From Kribbella kalugense (GTDB taxonomy: Bacteria > Actinomycetota > Actinomycetes > Propionibacteriales > Kribbellaceae): DNA of 64,000 nucleotides. The stretch is from the NCBI RefSeq assembly GCF_004365875.1, contig NZ_SODF01000003.1, positions 481,763-545,762 of the forward strand. Direction: 5' to 3'. Of the stretch, positions 1 through 8,502 are shown in pieces (position 1 is the stretch's first letter; the number at the start of each line of letters is the position of its first letter). Under the pieces are notes generated by a model. That model was not told the origin of the DNA, searched no databases, and saw only the letters and a list, made by a program, of their open reading frames with translations. A program made the translations under genes and the position numbers.

Positions 1-719
<719 letters not shown>

Positions 720-2270
720 CTAGATGGTTCCCAACGTGGTCGGGTTCTCGATCGCGACATCGTGCGCCTCGGACTTGGAGGCGCCGGCCATCATCAGGCC
801 GAGCTCGTCGCGCGGGGTGTCGGACGGTACGACGCCGACCACCTTGCCGCGGTACATCACCGCGACCCGGTCGGTCAGGGCAGCGATCTCGTCGAGTTCG
901 GTGGACACGATCAGCACCGCGGTGCCGTTGTCGCGTTCCTCGACGATCCGGCTGTGCAGGAACTCGATCGATCCGACGTCCACACCGCGGGTCGGCTGCG
1001 ACGCGACCAGGAGCTTCAGCGGCCGGGACAGCTCGCGGGCCAGCACCACCTTCTGCTGGTTGCCGCCGGACAGCGACGACACCGGCAGGTCGATGCCCTG
1101 CGTGCGGATGTCGAACTCGTCCACCCGGGCCTGCGCGTTCTTGTCGATCTCCTCGGTCCGCAGCGACAGTCCGTTGCCGAACGGCGCCTTGCGGAACAGG
1201 TCCAGGACGAGGTTCTCGGCCACTGTGAACGAGCCGACGAACCCGTCGTGCGCCCGGTCCTCGGGAACGTAGCCGATCCCGGCGTCGAGCCGCTGTCTGG
1301 TCGTCCGGCCGGTCAGATCCTCGCCGTCCAGCGAGATCGTGCCGGCCGCGATCTGGATCAGCCCAAGCAGCGCCTCTGCGAGCTCCGTCTGACCGTTGCC
1401 CTGGACACCGGCCACCGCGACGATCTCGCCGGCCCGGACCTCGAGGTCCACGTCGTCGACGGCGGTGAACCCGCGCTCGTCGATCACGGTCAGGCCTTCA
1501 ACCCGCAGTACGACGTCCTTCGGCTGGGCCGGCGCCTTGTCCACCACGAGGTCGACGGCGCGGCCGACCATCAGCTCGGCGAGCTGTTCCTCGGTCTCCG
1601 ACGGCTCGGCCTGGCCGACCACCTTGCCGCGGCGGATCACGGTGATCTTGTCCGCGATCGCCTTGACCTCTTTGAGCTTGTGGGTGATGAAGACGATCGA
1701 GGTGCCGTTCTCCTTGAGCTGACGCATCACGCCGATCAGCTCCTCGATCTCGGCCGGGGTGAGCACCGCGGTCGGCTCGTCCAGGATCAGCACGCTGGCG
1801 TCGTTGGTGAGCGCCTTGATGATCTCCACCCGCTGCTGGACGCCGACCGGAAGATCCTCGACCAGCGCCTCCGGGTCGACCTCGAAGCCGTACCGGTCGG
1901 ACAGCTCGGTGACGAGTTTGTGGGCCTTCTTCCGGTCCAGCACACCGCCGGCCCGGGTGTTCTCCCGGCCCAACATGATGTTCTCGGCAACGGTGAAGAC
2001 CGGGACGAGCATGAAGTGCTGGTGCACCATCCCGATGCCGTGGTGGATCGCGTCGCTCGGCGAGGTGATCTTCACCTTCTCGCCGTCGATCAGGATCTCG
2101 CCCTCGTCGGGCTGCAGCAGCCCGTAGAGCATGTTCATCAGCGTGCTCTTACCGGCCCCGTTCTCGCCGAGCAGGCAGTGGATCTCGCCCGGCTCGATCA
2201 CCAGGTCGATGTGGTCGTTGGCGACCAGCGAGCCGAAGCTCTTGGTCAGGCCGGACAGCTCGAGGTGCAT
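720..2270 (-). CDS. ABC transporter ATP-binding protein, tandem nucleotide-binding domains (NupO-like)
   Basis: A 516-residue protein with two fused ATPase domains, as in RbsA/NupO importers. The first domain has a complete Walker A (GENGAGKST, residues 35-43) and Walker B (LILDEPTAVL). The second has the degenerate Walker A normal for this family (GVQGNGQTEL) but a good signature (LSGGNQQKVVLA). The stop codon touches the permease start at 719, so the two are translationally linked. An SD-like AGGGAAGG lies just upstream of ATG 2270. It energises uptake of the ligand bound by the BMP lipoprotein encoded upstream. Confidence 0.93.
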   Translation of the reverse strand: MHLELSGLTKSFGSLVANDHIDLVIEPGEIHCLLGENGAGKSTLMNMLYGLLQPDEGEILIDGEKVKITSPSDAIHHGIGMVHQHFMLVPVFTVAENIMLGRENTRAGGVLDRKKAHKLVTELSDRYGFEVDPEALVEDLPVGVQQRVEIIKALTNDASVLILDEPTAVLTPAEIEELIGVMRQLKENGTSIVFITHKLKEVKAIADKITVIRRGKVVGQAEPSETEEQLAELMVGRAVDLVVDKAPAQPKDVVLRVEGLTVIDERGFTAVDDVDLEVRAGEIVAVAGVQGNGQTELAEALLGLIQIAAGTISLDGEDLTGRTTRQRLDAGIGYVPEDRAHDGFVGSFTVAENLVLDLFRKAPFGNGLSLRTEEIDKNAQARVDEFDIRTQGIDLPVSSLSGGNQQKVVLARELSRPLKLLVASQPTRGVDVGSIEFLHSRIVEERDNGTAVLIVSTELDEIAALTDRVAVMYRGKVVGVVPSDTPRDELGLMMAGASKSEAHDVAIENPTTLGTI

Positions 2271-2293
2271 GGCAGCCTTCCCTCTCAGACGGA

Positions 2294-2337
2294 GAGCCAG
2301 GAAGGCACGACCTGTAGGTCGACTGCCTTCCTGGCTC
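2294..2337 (-). terminator. Hairpin between BMP lipoprotein and ATPase genes (attenuator or mRNA stabiliser)
   Basis: A perfect 14-bp inverted repeat (2294-2307 with 2324-2337) encloses a second 5-bp stem (2308-2312 with 2317-2321) and a TGTA loop. It starts about 28 bp after the lipoprotein stop and lies just before the SD of the ATPase gene. There is no T-run, so it is more likely a partial terminator or 3' stabiliser that lets the binding protein be made in excess over the ATPase and permease. Confidence 0.7.
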
Positions 2338-2365
2338 GCACCGTACTACGCAATCGTGCGGCGGT

Positions 2366-3457
2366 TCAGGATGCCTTCGGCTGAACCTTCGACTCGATGG
2401 TGATCTTGCCGCTGATGATGTCGGCCTTGATCGTGTCCAGCTCGGACTTCACGTCCGCCGGGATCTTGCTGTCGAAGTCGTGGAACGGCGCGATCGCCGT
2501 ACCGCCGTTCTGCAGGGTGCCGGTGAACTGGGTGTTGTCGAACTTGTTGTCGACGACCGAGATCACCGCGTCCTTGACCGCGACGTCCATGCCCTTCTCG
2601 ACGCTGCTCATCAGCACGGAGCAGTACTCCTCGGCGCTGATGCAGCCGTCGGTGTCGACCCAGATCGCGTTGACCTTGCCGTTGCTGGCCTTCGCCGCCT
2701 GCAGGGCGCCCAGACCGGACGGACCGGCCACCGGGAACACGATGTCAGCGCCCTGGGTGATCAGGTTCTGCGCGTTGTTCTGGCCCTTGGCCTTGTCCTC
2801 GAAGTCGCCCGTGAACAGGCCCTTCTGCTTCTGGTCGTCCCAGCCGAGCACCTGGACGTTCTTGCTCTTCTGCGTGTTGTAGTAGCGCACGCCCTGGGCG
2901 AAGCCGTCCATGAAGATCGTCACGGTCGGGATCTGCAGACCGCCGAACGTGCCCACCTTGCCGGACTTGGTCATCGCGGCGGCCAGGTAGCCGGCCTGGA
3001 AGCTGGACTGAGCGGTGTTGAACAGCAGCGGCTTCAGGTTCGCGATCGGGCCGCCCTTGGTCGGGTCCGGCGCCGAGTCGACGATGGCGAACTTGATGCT
3101 CGGGTTGGCCCTGGCCGCCTTCTCGGTGGCGTCCTCGAGCTTGAAGCCGACGGCGACGATGACGTTGCACTTGGCGCTGACCATCGCGGTCATGTTCGTC
3201 GTGTAGTCGTTGTCCGACTTCGACTCGGCCTTGACCTCGGTCAGGCCCCGCTCCTTCACGGCGTCCTGCAGGCCCTTGTACGAGGTCTGGTTGAACGACT
3301 TGTCGTCAAAACCCCCCGAGTCGGAGACCATGCAGGCCTTGAAGTCCTTGTTGGCGCTGCTGCCGCCTGAGCTGCTGTCGGTCGGCTTGCTGCCACACGC
3401 GGCGACGGCGAGCGTCAGCACGCCCACGATCGCCGTTCCCCGCACGTACTTCTTCAC
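2366..3457 (-). CDS. BMP family substrate-binding lipoprotein (nucleoside ABC importer)
   Basis: A 363-residue lipoprotein of the BMP/PnrA/Med family. The open frame extends upstream to 3661, but I choose GTG at 3457 because AAGGAG lies 7 bases upstream and the product then begins with a charged n-region and a lipobox ending AVAAC. Family features include SDSGGFDDKSFNQ near the mature N-terminus and the C-terminal ligand-binding lobe. It is the extracellular binding protein of the importer encoded by the two genes downstream. PnrA-like proteins bind purine nucleosides; the exact ligand here is inferred. It is divergent from the M20 gene, and I recognise no operator in the 289-bp gap. Confidence 0.92.
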   Translation of the reverse strand: MKKYVRGTAIVGVLTLAVAACGSKPTDSSSGGSSANKDFKACMVSDSGGFDDKSFNQTSYKGLQDAVKERGLTEVKAESKSDNDYTTNMTAMVSAKCNVIVAVGFKLEDATEKAARANPSIKFAIVDSAPDPTKGGPIANLKPLLFNTAQSSFQAGYLAAAMTKSGKVGTFGGLQIPTVTIFMDGFAQGVRYYNTQKSKNVQVLGWDDQKQKGLFTGDFEDKAKGQNNAQNLITQGADIVFPVAGPSGLGALQAAKASNGKVNAIWVDTDGCISAEEYCSVLMSSVEKGMDVAVKDAVISVVDNKFDNTQFTGTLQNGGTAIAPFHDFDSKIPADVKSELDTIKADIISGKITIESKVQPKAS

Positions 3458-3746
3458 CGGATGGTCTCCTTCGTCAACCAGACAAATCTTTGCCGGGCAC
3501 GCCTTCCCCCACGTGCCGCATCCGCAGACTATAGGGCTCGGCCCGTCATTCTTTGAACGTCGCGCAGGCCTCGATACCGGAAAGTGACCGGCATGTCCGT
3601 CACATTTCGACAACATCTCCGGCCCGGTCACCGGCTGCGGTGCCGGCGTCACGGTGTGCACGCTCCGTGGTTGCGTTCACCGTCTGTGTTCGTCACCACC
3701 CGTCACCTGGGCTGTACGGCGTGCCTCGGGGTGTCACAATCTCCGG

Positions 3747-4928
3747 ATGAGTCATCAGTTGCTGGCCGCGGACGTCCTGGCGCGCGTCGAGGCGGTGCGC
3801 GAGGAGATGGTCGACGTACGGCGTGATCTGCACGCGCACCCGGAGCTCGGGTGGCACGAGGTCCGCACGACCGAACTGCTCGAGAAGCGGCTGGTCGCGG
3901 CCGGACTGTCGCCGCGGGTGCTGCCGACCGGGACCGGGCTGATCTGCGACATCGGGTCGGGCGACACGTGCGTCGCGCTGCGGGCCGACATCGACGCGCT
4001 GCCGGTGCCGGACGGGGTGGACGCGCCGTGGCGGTCGACTATCGACGGGGTGGCGCACGCCTGCGGTCACGACGTACACACGTCGGCCCTGCTCGGAGCG
4101 GCGCTGGTGCTGGCCGGGATGGCGCGTGACGGGCAGCTCGATCGGCGGGTGCGGGTGATCTTCCAGCCGGCCGAGGAGGTGATGCCGGGCGGGGCGCTCG
4201 GTGTGATCGCGGCCGGCGGACTCGACGGAGTACACCGTATTTATGGTCTGCACTGCGACCCACGGCTGCAGGTGGGACAGGTCGGGTTGCGGGTCGGCGC
4301 GCTGACGGCGGCTGCGGATCGGATCCTGGTTCGGCTGACCGGGCCGGGTGGTCATACGTCGCGGCCACACCTGACTGCCGACCTTGTTTATGCGCTCGCG
4401 ACTTTGGTGTCGGAGCTTCCGGCGGCGCTCTCCCGGCGGGTCGACCCGCGGGCGGGGATGTCTCTTGTTTGGGGCCGCATCACGTCCGGCTCGGCCGCCA
4501 ACGCGATCCCGTCGCGGGGTGAGGCCGAAGGGACCTTGCGTTGCCTCGACGCGAACGCGTGGCGGCTCGCGGAGGAGCTCATTCCGACCCTGGCCGCGCA
4601 GATCGTCCGCCCGTACGGCGTGGAGGTCGACACCGAGGTCACGCACGGCGTACCGCCCGTCGTGAACGACGCGACCGCGATCAACGTCCTGCACGACGCC
4701 GTACAGCAGACCCTCGGCTCCAGCGCGATCGCACCCACCGACCAGAGCCTCGGCGGCGAAGACTTCGCCTGGTACCTCGAACACACCCCCGGCGCGATGG
4801 CCCGGCTCGGCGTCCGACCACCCACCCTAGAAACCGCCGCCGACCTCCACACTCCCGGCTTCACCCCCTCCGAAGAAGCCATCACCCTAGGCACCACGGT
4901 CCTGACCTCAACCGCCCTACTGGACTAG
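3747..4928 (+). CDS. M20 family amidohydrolase / metallopeptidase
   Basis: A 393-residue M20D-type amidohydrolase. The motif HACGHDVHTS (around residues 104-113) holds the metal-ligating Cys and His residues of the N-acyl-amino-acid/hippurate hydrolase branch. A PAEE motif with the catalytic Glu follows, and GGEDFAWY near the C-terminus holds a late metal ligand. The start at 3747 (MSHQLL) is chosen over an upstream in-frame codon at 3654 because conserved sequence begins here. Expected activity is hydrolysis of an N-acyl or amide bond in the cytoplasm; the substrate is unknown. Its 3' end overlaps the convergent mutase gene by 4 bp. Confidence 0.88.
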   Translation: MSHQLLAADVLARVEAVREEMVDVRRDLHAHPELGWHEVRTTELLEKRLVAAGLSPRVLPTGTGLICDIGSGDTCVALRADIDALPVPDGVDAPWRSTIDGVAHACGHDVHTSALLGAALVLAGMARDGQLDRRVRVIFQPAEEVMPGGALGVIAAGGLDGVHRIYGLHCDPRLQVGQVGLRVGALTAAADRILVRLTGPGGHTSRPHLTADLVYALATLVSELPAALSRRVDPRAGMSLVWGRITSGSAANAIPSRGEAEGTLRCLDANAWRLAEELIPTLAAQIVRPYGVEVDTEVTHGVPPVVNDATAINVLHDAVQQTLGSSAIAPTDQSLGGEDFAWYLEHTPGAMARLGVRPPTLETAADLHTPGFTPSEEAITLGTTVLTSTALLD

Positions 4929-6499
4929 AACGTGTCGGCGGGGATGTAGACGCCCCAGACTTCGCGGAGGGTGTTGCTGACTTCGCCTACGGTGGCTCGG
5001 GCTTTGAGGGCCTGTTTCATCGGGTAGAGGCAGTTGTCGTTGCCTTGGGCAGCTTTTTTCAGGGCGGCGAGGGCTTCGTCCACCGCGGTCTGGTCGCGGG
5101 TGGCGCGGAGGGTGGCCAGGCGGGCTGTTTGCTGAGCCTCGATGGTGGGGTCGACGCGGAGCGGCTCGTAGGGCTCTTCCTCGGCGACCCGGAACTTGTT
5201 CATGCCGACGACGACGCGTTCGGCCGAGTCGATCTGCTGGGCGATCTGGTACGCCGAACGTTCGATCTCCTGCTTCTGGAAACCGACCTCGATCGCGGCG
5301 ACCGCACCGCCGTACTCCTCGACCTGGTCCATCAGCTCGACCGCGGCGGCCTCGACCTCGTCGGTGAGCGACTCGACGACGTACGAGCCGGCGAAGGGGT
5401 CGACGGTCGCGGTGATGTCGGTCTCGTAGGCGAGGACCTGCTGGGTGCGCAGCGCGAGGCGGGCGGCCTTCTCGGTGGGGAGAGCGATCGCTTCGTCGTA
5501 CGAGTTCGTGTGGAGGGACTGTGTGCCTCCGAGTACGGCGGCCAGGCCCTGGACGGCGACGCGGACCAGGTTGATCTCGGGCTGCTGCGCGGTGAGCTGG
5601 ACGCCGGCGGTCTGGGTGTGGAAGCGGAGCATCTGCGACTTGGGGTTCTTGGCGCCAAAGGAATCGCGCATCACCCGGGCCCAGATCCGCCGCGCGGCGC
5701 GGAACTTCGCGACCTCTTCCAGCAACGTCGTACGGGCGACGAAGAAGAACGACAACCGCGGCGCGAACTCGTCGACGTCCAGCCCGGAGGCGAGCGCGGC
5801 GCGGACATACTCGATCCCGTTCGCCAGCGTGAAGCCGATCTCCTGCGCGGGCGTCGCGCCGGCCTCGGCCATGTGGTAGCCGGAGATCGAGATCGTGTTC
5901 CAGCGCGGCAGCTCCTTCTGGCAGTACGCGAAGATGTCGCTGATCAGCCGCAGCGACTCCTTCGGCGGGTAGATGTACGTCCCGCGGGCGATGTACTCCT
6001 TCAGTACGTCGTTCTGGATCGTCCCGGTGAGCTTGTCGGCGGAGACGCCCTGCTCCTCGGCGACCAACTGGTACAGCAGAAGCAGCACCGAACCGGGCGC
6101 GTTGATCGTCATCGAGGTCGACACCTGGTCCAGCGGGATCTTGTCGAACAGCACCCGCATGTCGTCGATCGAGTCGATCGCCACCCCGACCTTGCCAACC
6201 TCGCCGGACGCGATCGGCGCGTCGGAGTCGTACCCCATCTGGGTCGGCAGGTCGAACGCGACCGACAGGCCCATCGTGCCGGCGTCGATCAGGTGGTGGT
6301 ACCGCTGGTTCGACTCGGCCGCCGTCCCGAAACCGGCGTACTGGCGCATGGTCCAGGGCCGCTGCGTGTACATCGTCGGGTAGACGCCCCGGGTATACGG
6401 GAACTGCCCCGGCTCACCCAGCTTCGCCTCCGGATCGAACCCGTCCAACGGCTCGTAAACCGGCGAGAACTCGAACCCAGACTCGCTGCGATGACTCAT
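4925..6499 (-). CDS. Acyl-CoA mutase large subunit, methylmalonyl-CoA-mutase type, no B12 domain
   Basis: A 524-residue TIM-barrel subunit of the B12-dependent acyl-CoA mutase family, starting at MSHRSESG (6499) rather than at the upstream in-frame 6793. Tyr54 (RQYAGFG), Arg172 (EYIARGTY) and His209 (SGYHMAEAG) keep exactly the 118- and 37-residue spacing of Tyr89, Arg207 and His244 in classical methylmalonyl-CoA mutase. Isobutyryl-CoA mutase has Phe and Gln at the first two positions. The C-terminal cobalamin-binding domain (DxHxxG) is absent, as in IcmA-type split enzymes, so a separate small subunit is needed and none is encoded in this window. A role in methylmalonyl/succinyl-CoA interconversion is inferred. 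Confidence 0.86.
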   Translation of the reverse strand: MSHRSESGFEFSPVYEPLDGFDPEAKLGEPGQFPYTRGVYPTMYTQRPWTMRQYAGFGTAAESNQRYHHLIDAGTMGLSVAFDLPTQMGYDSDAPIASGEVGKVGVAIDSIDDMRVLFDKIPLDQVSTSMTINAPGSVLLLLYQLVAEEQGVSADKLTGTIQNDVLKEYIARGTYIYPPKESLRLISDIFAYCQKELPRWNTISISGYHMAEAGATPAQEIGFTLANGIEYVRAALASGLDVDEFAPRLSFFFVARTTLLEEVAKFRAARRIWARVMRDSFGAKNPKSQMLRFHTQTAGVQLTAQQPEINLVRVAVQGLAAVLGGTQSLHTNSYDEAIALPTEKAARLALRTQQVLAYETDITATVDPFAGSYVVESLTDEVEAAAVELMDQVEEYGGAVAAIEVGFQKQEIERSAYQIAQQIDSAERVVVGMNKFRVAEEEPYEPLRVDPTIEAQQTARLATLRATRDQTAVDEALAALKKAAQGNDNCLYPMKQALKARATVGEVSNTLREVWGVYIPADTF

Positions 6500-6594
6500 C
6501 CTCCCACCGTAGGCCGAACCACCACCCAACTGGTATGCACCAGGTGGGTGACGTCGAGCACGCCGAGTGAACAGCGCGCTCGAGCGACCTCGGG

Positions 6595-6628
6595 TATGAT
6601 TCCTACTGGTTGGATTCCTACCAGGAGG
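6595..6628 (+). promoter_or_regulatory. Putative autoregulated promoter of the toxin-antitoxin pair
   Basis: TATGAT at 6595-6600 is a good -10 hexamer. It overlaps the first of two direct copies of GATTCCTAC (6598-6606 and 6613-6621), 15 bp apart, and CTGGT/ACCAG (6606-6610 and 6620-6624) forms a short inverted repeat across them. AGGAGG at 6623-6628 is the SD for ATG 6634. I see no clear -35. Repeats over the start point fit negative autoregulation by the antitoxin. Confidence 0.5.
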
Positions 6629-6633
6629 TGTCC

Positions 6634-6864
6634 ATGAAATTGCGGCCAAAGGGTCAACTGACCGTACCGGTGGAGATCCGCGAGCATCTGGGGCTCCACG
6701 ACGGGGACGAAGTGGAGTTCGTCGTCCGCGGGAACGCCGTACAGCTTGTCCGCGCGAAGTCCAACCGGTCGCACGGCCGGCGGGCTGCCGCACGGCTGCG
6801 CGGCCGTGGCACGAGCGGCATGAGCACCGACGAGATCATGGAGCTGCTGCGTGGCGAGGACTGA
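6634..6864 (+). CDS. AbrB/MazE-fold (VapB-like) antitoxin
   Basis: A 76-residue protein. Residues 1-44 form a swapped-hairpin AbrB DNA-binding domain (KLRPKGQLTVPVEIREHLG...DEVEFVV). A basic stretch (residues 47-60) and an acidic C-terminal helix (STDEIMELLRGED) follow; the tail probably wraps the toxin. The start at 6634 has AGGAGG five bases upstream and is preferred to the codon at 6610. It overlaps the PIN-domain gene by 14 bp, the classic antitoxin-first order. It probably neutralises the toxin and represses its own promoter through the direct repeats upstream. Confidence 0.85.
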   Translation: MKLRPKGQLTVPVEIREHLGLHDGDEVEFVVRGNAVQLVRAKSNRSHGRRAAARLRGRGTSGMSTDEIMELLRGED

Positions 6865-7285
6865 CCTGTCACTGGTCCGGCCACCGACAACTCTCGTCGA
6901 CGCCTGCGTCATCCTCGACCTCACCACCGACGACCCGAAATGGGCCGACTGGTCGGAGGACGCCCTCGCGCAAGCGGCCGACGAAGGACCACTGGTGATC
7001 AACCCGATCGTGTACGCCGAGGTGTCGGTCGACTTCAATTCCGTCGAGGAGCTCGACGCAGTCCTCGACGAGGGCGAGCTGGGACGCGAGCCGCTCCCGT
7101 TCGACGCCGGATTCCTGGCTGGGAAGGCATTCCTCACCTACCGTCGGCGCGGAGGGCCTCGCCGTTCGCCGCTCGCCGATTTCTACATCGGAGCCCACGC
7201 CGCGATCGCCGGCCACCGGCTCCTCACCCGCGACGCCAACCGCTACCTCACCTACTTCCCAACTGTTCCGCTCATCGCCCCCTGA
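6851..7285 (+). CDS. PIN-domain (VapC-like) ribonuclease toxin
   Basis: A 144-residue PIN-domain protein starting with GTG inside the antitoxin gene. All four acidic metal ligands of the fold are present: Asp17 (VDACVILDL), Glu57 (VYAEVS), Asp110 (LADFYIGAHA) and Asp128 (LLTRDANRY). VapC-type toxins are Mg-dependent RNases that cleave specific tRNA or rRNA sites; the target here is unknown. It should be inactive while bound by the antitoxin encoded just upstream. The next gene lies 74 bp downstream on the same strand. Confidence 0.86.
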   Translation: MARTDLSLVRPPTTLVDACVILDLTTDDPKWADWSEDALAQAADEGPLVINPIVYAEVSVDFNSVEELDAVLDEGELGREPLPFDAGFLAGKAFLTYRRRGGPRRSPLADFYIGAHAAIAGHRLLTRDANRYLTYFPTVPLIAP

Positions 7286-7359
7286 CCCGCGCCCTGCGCC
7301 CATCCGTCGACAGGGGATCGACGTCGTGTCACGAGAGCGTCGCCCAGGGTTCATGCACG

Positions 7360-8502
7360 GTGAGGAACCTTCGAGATGTGCGAATCGTGATGGTTGCCGA
7401 GACCTTCCTGCCGCAGATCAATGGCGTGGCGAACACGGCTCGCCACGTCGCCGACCGGCTGCGTGCCCGCGGGCACGAGCTGCTGATCGTCGCGCCCGGA
7501 CCGGGCCCCGACGCGTACGGCGACGTACCGGTACTGCGGGCCCGCAGCTTCCGGACGCCGGGGTACAAGGAGTACCCGGTCGGGCTGCCGGACCCCTCGA
7601 TCGAGCGCGCGATGGCCGACTTCAAGCCGGACCTGGTGCACCTCGCCTCGCCGTTCATCATCGGCGCGTACGGGCTGCGCGCGGCCCGCAAGCTCGGCGT
7701 GCCTACGGTCGCGATCTTCCAGACCGACATCGCCGGGTTCGCCCGCCAATACCCCTGGTACGCCGCCGCCGACCGCGGCATCTGGCGCTGGGTGAGCCGC
7801 ACGCACTCCCGCGCCGACCGCACCCTGGCGCCCTCGACCTCGGCTGTCGACGCGCTGGTTCAGCGCGGGGTACCTCGGGTGTATCGATGGGGCCGCGGCG
7901 TGAACCTGGACCTGTTCGACCCCAAGCACCGCGACGAGAGCTGGCGCCGGGAGATCTCCCCGGACGGCAAGCCGATCGTCGGGTACGTCGGCCGGCTGGC
8001 CGCCGAGAAGAAGGTCCGTCGGCTCGCCGAGCTGACCGATCTGGACTGCCGGATCGTGATCGTCGGCGACGGCCCCGACCGCGCCTCGCTGGAGAACGCG
8101 TTGCCGACGGCAACCTTCCTCGGGATGCGCCGGGGCGCCGATCTGGCGTCGATCTTCGCCGGGCTCGACGTGTTCGTGCACACCGGCGAGCACGAGACCT
8201 TCTGCCAGACGATCCAGGAGGCGCAGGCTTCCGGCGTGGCAACGGTCGGTCCGGCCGCGGGAGGTCCGCTCGACCTGATCCAGCCGGGTGAGAACGGTCT
8301 GCTGTTCGAGCCGGGCAAGACCGGATCGCTGCGTGACCAGGTGAAGATCATGCTCGACCACCCTGCCGCCCGCAGCCGGATGGCGGCGAGTGGCCTGCAG
8401 CGGGTGCAGTCCCGGACCTGGCCGGCGGTGGTCGACGATCTGGTCGACCGGCACTACGCCGAGGTCCTGCGTGAGGCGGCGGCTGTCCGGCGGGTCGCGT
8501 GA
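7360..8502 (+). CDS. GT4-type glycosyltransferase (PimB/MgtA-like)
   Basis: A GT-B fold glycosyltransferase of about 380 residues. The N-terminal Rossmann domain begins VRIVMVAETFLPQINGVANT. The C-terminal domain holds the nucleotide-sugar motif GEHETFCQTIQEAQASG, with the E-x7-E pattern of family 4. The start is uncertain: GTG 7360 has a weak AGGG upstream and GTG 7378 is possible. It overlaps the next glycosyltransferase by GTGA, so the two are co-translated. Homologues in actinomycetes transfer mannose to lipid acceptors such as phosphatidylinositol or glucuronyl-diacylglycerol; that role is inferred from family resemblance. Confidence 0.85.
   Translation: MRNLRDVRIVMVAETFLPQINGVANTARHVADRLRARGHELLIVAPGPGPDAYGDVPVLRARSFRTPGYKEYPVGLPDPSIERAMADFKPDLVHLASPFIIGAYGLRAARKLGVPTVAIFQTDIAGFARQYPWYAAADRGIWRWVSRTHSRADRTLAPSTSAVDALVQRGVPRVYRWGRGVNLDLFDPKHRDESWRREISPDGKPIVGYVGRLAAEKKVRRLAELTDLDCRIVIVGDGPDRASLENALPTATFLGMRRGADLASIFAGLDVFVHTGEHETFCQTIQEAQASGVATVGPAAGGPLDLIQPGENGLLFEPGKTGSLRDQVKIMLDHPAARSRMAASGLQRVQSRTWPAVVDDLVDRHYAEVLREAAAVRRVA

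Noticed and set aside
762..2384. 540-residue plus-strand frame opposite the ABC ATPase gene
   Set aside because: High-GC shadow frame: Arg/Asp/His-rich translation without domain, and the minus strand encodes a clear tandem ATPase.
4541..6637. 698-residue plus-strand frame across the mutase gene
   Set aside because: Shadow of the mutase on the minus strand; no recognisable domain and atypical composition.
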